Both the position numbers and the translations under genes were made by a program. From Flavobacterium sp. ov086 (lineage in GTDB: Bacteria; Bacteroidota; Bacteroidia; Flavobacteriales; Flavobacteriaceae), in the NCBI RefSeq assembly GCF_900187965.1, contig NZ_FZNL01000011.1, positions 1-64,000 of the forward strand: a DNA stretch of 64,000 nucleotides, read 5' to 3'. Position 1 is the first letter of the stretch. Every line of letters begins with the position of its first letter. The notes beneath the pieces were generated by a model. It worked only from the letters and a program-made list of their open reading frames with translations. It was not told the origin of the DNA and made no database searches. Positions 57,960 to 64,000 of the stretch are shown piece after piece.

Positions 57960-58973
57960 ATGAAAGCAAGTATAAAGGCCATTTCCTATTATCTCCCTGA
58001 AGCTGTTTTATCTAATGATTTAATCAATCAGGAATTTCCGGAATGGGATATTGAAAAAATAAGCTCAAAAACAGGAATCAGTTCACGTCATATAAGCGCA
58101 AGTGATGAATTTTCGTCTGATATGGCTGTTTCGGCTGCTGAAAAATTGTTTACAGAACATAATATAGATCGATCAACAATTGACTATTTGTTGTTTTGTA
58201 CACAAAGTCCGGATTATTTTTTGCCTACAACAGCTTGTATTATTCAGGAAAAATTGGGATTAAAAACCTCAATTGGAGCTTTAGATTTTAATCTGGGATG
58301 TTCTGGTTTTGTTTATGGATTGAGTTTGGCAAAAGGTTTGATTGCCGGAGGAATGGCTGAAAATATTTTATTAATTACTTCAGAAACATATTCAAAATTT
58401 ATTCATCCGAAAGATAAAAGTAATAAAACTATTTTTGGAGATGCAGCAGCAGCTACTTTAATTACAAGCGAGAAAGGTTTTTGCTCTATTGAGAATTTCG
58501 TTTTTGGTACTGATGGAAAAGGGGCAGAAAATCTGATTGTAAAACAGGGCGGAATGCGTTTTCCGGTTTCTGATGAAAATGAGGATATTAAAGATGAATT
58601 TGGAAACATCCGAAATGACAAAAATTTATTCATGAATGGAACTGAAATCTTCAATTTCACAGGAGAATTTGTTCCAAAACTTACCGAATCAATTTTAGAA
58701 AAATCTAACTTATCAAAAGACGATATTGATTTGTATATTTTTCATCAGGCCAATAAATACATGCTTAATCATTTAAGAAAGAAAATAAAAATTCCTGAGG
58801 AAAAATTCTTTATAGCAATGGAACATTGTGGTAACACCGTTTCGTCTACAATTCCAATTGCACTTTATGAAGCTCAAAAAGAAGAGAAACTGCACAATAT
58901 TAAAAATTTAATTCTGGCAGGTTTTGGAGTAGGTTATTCGTGGGCGGCATGTAATTTAAAAATAGAGCAATGA
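57960..58973 (+). CDS. Beta-ketoacyl-ACP synthase III family enzyme, second copy
   Basis: A 337-residue FabH-like enzyme from the ATG at 57960 (an earlier ATG at 57927 is inside the SDR gene and adds residues unlike the family). The triad is Cys114 in 'NLGCSGFVYG', His262 in 'FHQANKYML' and Asn292 in 'HCGNTVSSTIP'. It is related to, but clearly different from, the first copy, which suggests the two act on different chain lengths rather than being redundant. It overlaps the next gene by 4 bp (ATGA). Confidence 0.92.
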   Translation: MKASIKAISYYLPEAVLSNDLINQEFPEWDIEKISSKTGISSRHISASDEFSSDMAVSAAEKLFTEHNIDRSTIDYLLFCTQSPDYFLPTTACIIQEKLGLKTSIGALDFNLGCSGFVYGLSLAKGLIAGGMAENILLITSETYSKFIHPKDKSNKTIFGDAAAATLITSEKGFCSIENFVFGTDGKGAENLIVKQGGMRFPVSDENEDIKDEFGNIRNDKNLFMNGTEIFNFTGEFVPKLTESILEKSNLSKDDIDLYIFHQANKYMLNHLRKKIKIPEEKFFIAMEHCGNTVSSTIPIALYEAQKEEKLHNIKNLILAGFGVGYSWAACNLKIEQ

Positions 58974-59605
58974 AAAATTTGATAATTATTGGGGCAAGAG
59001 GCTTTGGACGTGAAGTTTATGATCTCGCTACACAATGTTCAGGGTATAATATAGAATATGTTGTTAAGGGTTTTTTAGATGATAAAATAGATGCACTTAA
59101 TGGTTTTGAAAATTATCCTCAAATTATCTCTTCTGTAGAAGATTATGAAATCCAGGAAAATGATGTTTTTGTTTGTGCATTAGGAACTGTAAAATGGAAA
59201 AAACATTATGCTGAATTAATTCTGGAAAAAGGCGGTAGATTTATTAATTTAATTCATCCTTCGACAAAATTAAATACTAATGTTTGTGTTGGTGAAGGTT
59301 TAATTGTTTTTATGTATGCCAATATCAGTAATGATTGTATTATTGCGGATTTTGTTACTATACAAGGTTATGTAGGCTTAGGACATGACACTAAAATTAA
59401 AAAATGGGCACATTTAAGCTCTTATTCTTTCACAGGAGGATTTGTAGTTCTCGAAGAAGAATCAACGCTTAATACGCGTGCTACAATACTGCCACATGTA
59501 ATAGTTCGTAAAGGCGCAACCGTTGGAGCAGCCAGTCTGGTTATTAAAAATGTAAAAGAAAATACTACAGTCTTTGGAATTCCAGCTAAGAAACTTGAAT
59601 TTTAG
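58970..59605 (+). CDS. NeuD/PglD-family sugar N-acyltransferase
   Basis: A 211-residue acyltransferase. An N-terminal Rossmann-like nucleotide-sugar-binding part has 'IIIGARGFGREVYD' (about 5-18); the rest (about 85-205) is a left-handed beta-helix of hexapeptide repeats ('IIADFVTIQGYVGLGHDTKI', a likely catalytic His in 'GLGHDT'). PglD and VioB acetylate 4-amino sugars on UDP or dTDP. In this operon it probably transfers the acyl chain from the ACP to the amine made by the aminotransferase. It ends the operon. Confidence 0.88.
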   Translation: MKNLIIIGARGFGREVYDLATQCSGYNIEYVVKGFLDDKIDALNGFENYPQIISSVEDYEIQENDVFVCALGTVKWKKHYAELILEKGGRFINLIHPSTKLNTNVCVGEGLIVFMYANISNDCIIADFVTIQGYVGLGHDTKIKKWAHLSSYSFTGGFVVLEEESTLNTRATILPHVIVRKGATVGAASLVIKNVKENTTVFGIPAKKLEF

Positions 59606-59626
59606 AAGAATTGAAAGAATTATAAA

Positions 59627-59664
59627 AAAATAAAGTCTCTGCTAAAACAGAGACTTTATTTTAT
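59627..59664. terminator. Bidirectional terminator between the acyl operon and the glycosyltransferase genes
   Basis: AATAAAGTCTCTG pairs with CAGAGACTTTATT around a short loop, with A and T tracts on both sides. Confidence 0.92.
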
Positions 59665-60451
59665 ATAATTGTTTTTCCAGAAACGACATATCTTTTGATT
59701 TTATCTTTAGAATTTGTCGATCTAATATTTTTTGGGTGTCCTGATCAAAATACGTTTTTAATTTGGTTAGAAAATCAATCATAATTATTCTCTGTTCAGC
59801 TTCTTTTTTAGAAGACCAGTAAGAGGTATTATGAATTCGATATACAGACATAATTTTATCTATATATTTTATTTTCCCATGTTGTGCATTTAACATGTGC
59901 AAAAAGTAATCTCCAATTGGTGCTTCGCCAAAATATTTAGGAAGTTCAAACAGATTATTTCTATACATCACACTTGGTGTGTGGATATAATTGTTTTTTG
60001 CAAGATCTTTTATAGTGGTGATTTCAGGTATTTTTTTTCTCGGATTGTCCTCTTTAAGTTCTGTTCCCGTCAATAGATATACATTATGAAAACAAATGCT
60101 AAAATCAGGATTGTTTTCTAAAAAATCAGCCTGAATCTGTAGCTTTTGATCATCACACCAATAATCGTCACCTTCGCACAATGCAATGTATTTTCCTGAA
60201 GCTTTCTCTAAAGCAGACACAGAATTTGGCATCATACCCAAATTGACCTCATTATTGTAATATTTAACTTTGTGTCCATTTGGATTTGAGGCTATGGTTT
60301 CTCTAATAATAGCATCAGTGTCATCTGTAGATTTGTCATTACAAATAACAAGTTCAAAATCAAAATTAGTTTTCTGTGATATAATACTCTCAATGGCTTG
60401 TTTAATATATAAAGAGTGATTATAAGTAATCATTACAACGCTTACAAACAT
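59642..60451 (-). CDS. Glycosyltransferase family 2
   Basis: A 269-residue inverting GT-A-type glycosyltransferase. 'VSVVMITYNHSLYIKQAIESI' (residues 3-23), 'ELVICNDKSTDDTDAII' with the nucleotide-binding Asp, and 'ALCEGDDYW' with the catalytic-metal Asp-Asp (about 92-100) are GT2 hallmarks. Target sugar unknown. Third gene of a leftward trio; the last 23 bp share the terminator region. Confidence 0.9.
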   Translation of the reverse strand: MFVSVVMITYNHSLYIKQAIESIISQKTNFDFELVICNDKSTDDTDAIIRETIASNPNGHKVKYYNNEVNLGMMPNSVSALEKASGKYIALCEGDDYWCDDQKLQIQADFLENNPDFSICFHNVYLLTGTELKEDNPRKKIPEITTIKDLAKNNYIHTPSVMYRNNLFELPKYFGEAPIGDYFLHMLNAQHGKIKYIDKIMSVYRIHNTSYWSSKKEAEQRIIMIDFLTKLKTYFDQDTQKILDRQILKIKSKDMSFLEKQLYKIKSLF

Positions 60452-60463
60452 ATAGTTTTTTAG

Positions 60464-61435
60464 TTAGTTTTTATTAAAAAGTTGTTTTACATCTTCAATC
60501 ATTCTGCTTTTTTCATTCATAACAAATGTTCTAAAAGAGGATAATTCTTCAAAAACTTCTTCATAATTATTCATTACATGATTAATAAGCTCAATTACTT
60601 TTTCAGTTTGCACTTCGTCAGCATGCAATTTGTATCTTTCAGGTATTCCCAAATCTTCTTTAAACGCTGATGTTCCGTCACGTCCTGTTAATAAACATAC
60701 ACCGGAAATTAATGCTTCTCTAGGAATTTTGTCTCTTCCTGGAAAGTAACCAAAATCTAAATGCAATTTTGTTTTTCGTAAAGTATCCCTCATTTCTTCT
60801 CTTGTCATTCCGCTTAGCGGTACCCAATTGTATTGAGGAAGAAGGTTCATGTATTTTTCGATCTTATCCAGTCCCTTTTTTGGATTGTATGTGATAATGT
60901 TTTCTTTTGGAAAATTGTTTTGTTCTGGTAAATTTTCAAAGAAAAGTTCCGTTACATAATCACACAAATAAGCAATATCATTGTCAAGTTTTTTAGTCAG
61001 TAAAAACTCTTTTGTTCTCTGCGACTGGTACCAGTGTGTAACAGTTTTGTTTGGTTCAAAACGATATTCGGTATGTTTATAAGGCACAAATATTTTTCTA
61101 ATCCAATTTTTTTTCTCTTCACGGCTATTCATTAAAACCTCGTAAAAATCAAGACTTAACCACCAGACTTTTTTCTGTGCCAAAGGATATTTGGCAATAA
61201 GGTTTGTCATTGATTCAGGTATAATCATCACATTTTCCACGCTGTCTTTCACCTTCATTACATAAGGAACATTGTAGTTTTTATAGAAAGGATGTACAGG
61301 ATCTTTTTTGTGTTTTGAGTACAGCATTTTAGCATTATAGCCTAATGAGTTTAGAATATAGCCTAATTGATGTAGGGCTTCCGGACCTCCGGTCGCTTTT
61401 TTTGGTGGGCAAACGATATATATATATTGAGCCAT
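60464..61435 (-). CDS. Glycosyltransferase-like protein (GT-B)
   Basis: A 323-residue protein resembling GT-B glycosyltransferases. 'CPPKKATGGPEALHQLGY' at the N-terminus is the Gly-rich acceptor-side loop found in sugar transferases. The C-terminal half contains 'HLDFGYFPGRDKIPREALISG', which fits the nucleotide-sugar site of GT1/GT4 enzymes. Substrate unknown. 12 bp separate it from the GT2 gene, 15 bp from the upstream gene. Confidence 0.75.
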   Translation of the reverse strand: MAQYIYIVCPPKKATGGPEALHQLGYILNSLGYNAKMLYSKHKKDPVHPFYKNYNVPYVMKVKDSVENVMIIPESMTNLIAKYPLAQKKVWWLSLDFYEVLMNSREEKKNWIRKIFVPYKHTEYRFEPNKTVTHWYQSQRTKEFLLTKKLDNDIAYLCDYVTELFFENLPEQNNFPKENIITYNPKKGLDKIEKYMNLLPQYNWVPLSGMTREEMRDTLRKTKLHLDFGYFPGRDKIPREALISGVCLLTGRDGTSAFKEDLGIPERYKLHADEVQTEKVIELINHVMNNYEEVFEELSSFRTFVMNEKSRMIEDVKQLFNKN

Positions 61436-61450
61436 TATTTTTGTATTAAA

Positions 61451-62410
61451 TTATCTGAGCGTATTATAAATTACATTGTCAATCCAGCCTTCTAATGTAT
61501 ATTTATAAAAAATATTATCAGGTAAATTTTCATATTCTGATTCAAAAAATGATAATGGAATATCAGGATTTTCCTCATTAATCACCAAAATATTTTTAGG
61601 ATTGTAAAAATCATAATTTACAATATCCGGATTTGTGGTAATTAGTTTTTTCTGCAATCCTATGCTTTCAAAAACTCTAAATGTTAGTCCGCTTTGACCT
61701 TTTCGATTTACATCAAGTAAAACCTGCGAACGATTTATGTATTCATTTATTTCTGATAGCGGAATATGATTTGTTATAAACTCAATAGTCGAAGTTTGTT
61801 GTTTGTATTTTTTATCATAAACGAAAAACTTATGGCTGATGTTTTTTGATTTTAAATCAGTTGCAATTCTGGAAACAATAGGAAGTCTTCTATCTTTTGA
61901 GATAATATTAAAAACCTTATATTCAAATGGTTTTTGAGGCACGTTACAATCAGAATTATAGATCCAATTTGTGGCAGATTTTAAGTTATATTTTTTGCAG
62001 TCCTCTTTTTCAAATGAAAAAACTTCATCAAAATTGGGAATAACTCTAATTATTTTAGGACAACGATAGGTATTATCATTAAAGTATGCGATTGTTTTTT
62101 TTCCATATTTCTTTAATTCTAAAACGCTTTTTGGATCAATAAAATCACCTTTGATGACTAATATTACATCTTGTGTTTCATTAATTTCTTTTAGATTTTC
62201 AAGGATTTTTTTTCCAAAATATATCGTTTTTAAGTTTTTCTTAAGAAATGTTTTTAGAATAAAATTATGTATTCGGCAAAGAAAATTAGGATACTTGTAT
62301 TCATACTTATTAAAATTAATATGATGTACATTATGTCCCTTGTGTCTTAAAGAGATCGCAATGTGATTATTAAATCCCCAATTATCATAGCTTACTAAGG
62401 TGATACGCAT
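61451..62410 (-). CDS. Glycosyltransferase-like protein (CgeB/GT-B type)
   Basis: A 319-residue protein. The N-terminal 'ITLVSYDNWGFNNHIAISLRHKGHNV' and the C-terminal 'VLLDVNRKGQSGLTFRVFESIG' with 'KKLITTNPDI' match a capsular-polysaccharide-type GT-B family (CgeB-like glycosyltransferases). Start is the ATG at 62410. It leads a trio of glycosyltransferase genes pointing toward the acyl-sugar operon. Specific acceptor and sugar unknown. Confidence 0.75.
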   Translation of the reverse strand: MRITLVSYDNWGFNNHIAISLRHKGHNVHHINFNKYEYKYPNFLCRIHNFILKTFLKKNLKTIYFGKKILENLKEINETQDVILVIKGDFIDPKSVLELKKYGKKTIAYFNDNTYRCPKIIRVIPNFDEVFSFEKEDCKKYNLKSATNWIYNSDCNVPQKPFEYKVFNIISKDRRLPIVSRIATDLKSKNISHKFFVYDKKYKQQTSTIEFITNHIPLSEINEYINRSQVLLDVNRKGQSGLTFRVFESIGLQKKLITTNPDIVNYDFYNPKNILVINEENPDIPLSFFESEYENLPDNIFYKYTLEGWIDNVIYNTLR

Positions 62411-62982
62411 AAATTGTTTTGTGTTGAAATGTAATATTTAATATTAAAATTAAGATTGTCTATTAGGTTGGTAATGAATGTTATTTACAATATAAGATGA
62501 TTCTTAAGTTGGCGAAGATATTAAAAAGAATTTAGTGTGCTTTTTTTTCAAAAAAATCTTTAAAAAATTAAAGAAAAATGTTTCTCATTTTTTATAAGCA
62601 CAGTTTTTTATTAAGATATCAAAAGCCGTTAATGGTTGCGTGATTTTTGAAAGTTTTTTTCATGATTGTTTATGTTTTCTTCAAATGAAAGATTAATTGA
62701 ATTTTTAAGATTTTTTATAATGTTCCAACATATTTTATGATTGTGAATTCGTCGATAACTTCCAGATTGGTATTTTTGATGTAAAAACTTTAATTTCGAC
62801 AAAGATAATAATTCAAATTTGGAGGAGTTGCTTTTTTTTAATTTAGCTGAATTTTTATTTGAAATTTTTAAATATCTTTTTTGTAATATAATATTTGTTT
62901 ATTTTTTCTATTTTAAGAATTTTTAAGATTTATTCGTACGTTTGTGTAGTTATTTATATGTTTAACCTTAAAAAAAAATAAA
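62411..62982. other. Very AT-rich gap between divergent genes
   Basis: 572 bp without a gene that I can support. It is unusually AT-rich, with many poly-T and poly-A runs. A TATTTTTG word at 62771-62778 matches the -7 consensus on the plus strand but lacks a -33 partner. The leftward glycosyltransferase trio and the rightward lipoprotein gene both must start from here. I see no tRNA, repeat or terminator. Confidence 0.5.
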
Positions 62983-63684
62983 ATGAAAAAAGTGTTACTT
63001 TGTGTTTTAGTAGTAACTTCGTTATTATCATGTAGTTCTGATCAGGAATCTTCAATTTCTAATGTCAATGGAATTGAAAAGAAAACTGACGTAACAAAGA
63101 ATGTTATGAACTTTTCATACAAATCTAAATCATATTCATCTTCTTACGAAGTAAAAAATGATTCTACAATTGTACTTAATGAAAGTGTTGCAAACGATGT
63201 TTATCAAAAAATACAAGAATTACAAGAATTAGCAGTTTACGTAAATGCTGATAAAAGCTTATTATTTTTTGACAATTATAAAGATTTGCAAAAAGCTTTA
63301 AATTTAGACAATAAAAATAGTTCTAAAAAATCAATAACAGGTAAAACGGCTGCAGTTCAAACTGGAAGTATTACTTTTTATGAGCACAATATTTCTAATC
63401 CCGGACAATTTTTAACATTTCCAGTGTATGATAATGGTGTTGAAATTCCGGATGTTGGTATTCCTTATGGTTTTAGTGATAAAGCTAGTTCTTTTTATAT
63501 TAAAGTTGATGTGCTTAATAAGTATACTGTAACTTTATTTAGAGATCAGAATTATGGTGGTAGATCTATAAGTTTCTTAGTACCATTAGAACTTTATGAT
63601 GGTAACCTTGGAGGTCATAGAATGGGACCAGGTACAAATTGGAATGATCAAATGACATCTTTTAAGGTGACAGTGAGCAACTAA
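62983..63684 (+). CDS. Exported lipoprotein with beta/gamma-crystallin-like domain
   Basis: A 233-residue lipoprotein (MKKVLLCVLVVTSLLSC, Cys17). After a Ser/Lys/Asn-rich segment (about 25-115), the C-terminal 90 residues have a beta/gamma-crystallin-like pattern: 'YTVTLFRDQNYGGRSISF' and 'GGHRMGPGTNWNDQMTSFKV', the [F/Y]-x-G...S motif repeated in Greek-key units. Such domains bind calcium or act as peptidase inhibitors (I36 type). Secreted, probably surface exposed. Function unknown; AT-rich surroundings may mark acquired DNA. Confidence 0.75.
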   Translation: MKKVLLCVLVVTSLLSCSSDQESSISNVNGIEKKTDVTKNVMNFSYKSKSYSSSYEVKNDSTIVLNESVANDVYQKIQELQELAVYVNADKSLLFFDNYKDLQKALNLDNKNSSKKSITGKTAAVQTGSITFYEHNISNPGQFLTFPVYDNGVEIPDVGIPYGFSDKASSFYIKVDVLNKYTVTLFRDQNYGGRSISFLVPLELYDGNLGGHRMGPGTNWNDQMTSFKVTVSN

Positions 63685-63723
63685 TTTTTAATATTTCTTA
63701 AATTACTTTTTATAAAATTTGAA

Positions 63724-63757
63724 ATGTCTGTTTTCTTGAAAAACAGACATTTTTTTT
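63724..63757 (+). terminator. Terminator of the crystallin-like lipoprotein gene
   Basis: ATGTCTGTTTT (63724-63734) pairs perfectly with AAAACAGACAT (63740-63750), followed by T residues. Confidence 0.93.
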
Positions 63758-64000
63758 AATGATACTAAATTGTTTATTGTATGTATTTAAGTTAGGCTTT
63801 AAAAAAAATTGTCCATTTTATTTTAAAATTGTTGCAATATGTTTGTTAGATTTCCAATTATTAAAAATTTATTATTTTTTACTACATACAATCCATTTTT
63901 AAGAAGATTAAATACTTCCTTAAAATATTAGATAGTTTTAAAATGTTTTTTCTTAATAAATTTATGATCAAAAATGGATTTTTTTAGCCTGTTTATGATT
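63758..64000. other. Right-edge AT-rich intergenic sequence
   Basis: The last 243 bp are AT-rich with no reading frame that looks like a gene and no repeat I can place. A gene may begin beyond the edge. Confidence 0.4.

Noticed and set aside
1..64000. tRNA, rRNA, prophage or CRISPR-Cas regions
   Set aside because: I looked for GGTTCGA-type T arms with paired ends, rRNA stretches, integrases beyond the IS end, and cas genes. None was found; one GGTTCGA word at 34426 belongs to a terminator.

Overview
The window is a stretch of chromosome from a member of the Bacteroidota, most likely the genus Flavobacterium. This rests on the low GC content, Bacteroidota-type -7 elements (TAnnTTTG) before many genes, the near absence of Shine-Dalgarno sequences, TonB-linked outer-membrane proteins with N-terminal carboxypeptidase-regulatory-like domains, many short lipoproteins, and neighbourhoods I know from flavobacteria (acyl-CoA reductase/ferredoxin/serC/serA; rlmD-DUF6452-DUF6048). 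The species cannot be fixed from sequence alone. I saw no rRNA, tRNA, CRISPR array or prophage.

Layout. 1-0.33 kb: the 3' end of an IS3-family element. 0.4-5 kb: DUF937 protein, serine biosynthesis (serA, serC), LuxC-type acyl-CoA reductase and a divergent ferredoxin. 5-12 kb: a regulatory-like-domain surface protein, a methyltransferase, a large TonB-dependent receptor, ychF, then a repeat-rich gap. 12-18.3 kb: envelope and hypothetical proteins, BrkB-type membrane protein, FMN reductase, two tandem transglutaminase-like secreted proteins and pncB. 18.4-24.8 kb: parE and parC, separated by a DUF1016/YhcG-type nuclease carrying phased intragenic palindromes and by a small lipoprotein. 25-31.9 kb: DnaQ-like exonuclease with a cNMP/CBS/DUF294 protein, several small proteins, and murQ. 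32-37 kb: two tandem membrane-anchored AraC-type regulators with duplicated promoters, then a TonB-receptor-like barrel. 37-48 kb: ZIP transporter, RNA methyltransferases, racemase, orphan histidine kinase, aldo/keto reductase and the cysE-cysM pair. 48-53.5 kb: DUF1003, DUF2752 and Smr proteins, a duplicated-domain lipoprotein divergent from a cysteine desulfurase, and tsaC.

The most distinctive part is 53.5-62.4 kb. A sugar-nucleotide aminotransferase lies divergent from a tight operon encoding an acyl carrier protein, two ketoacyl-ACP synthase III enzymes, a Rieske oxygenase, an SDR reductase and a NeuD/PglD-type sugar N-acyltransferase. Three glycosyltransferases converge on it. I read it as a pathway that builds a short hydroxylated acyl chain on a dedicated carrier protein and attaches it to a 4-amino-4,6-dideoxy sugar for a surface glycan. 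The product is inferred. The window ends with a secreted beta/gamma-crystallin-like lipoprotein in very AT-rich DNA.

Intergenic spaces hold several families of short dispersed repeats and inverted repeats, some of which look like structured RNAs or mobile palindromes.
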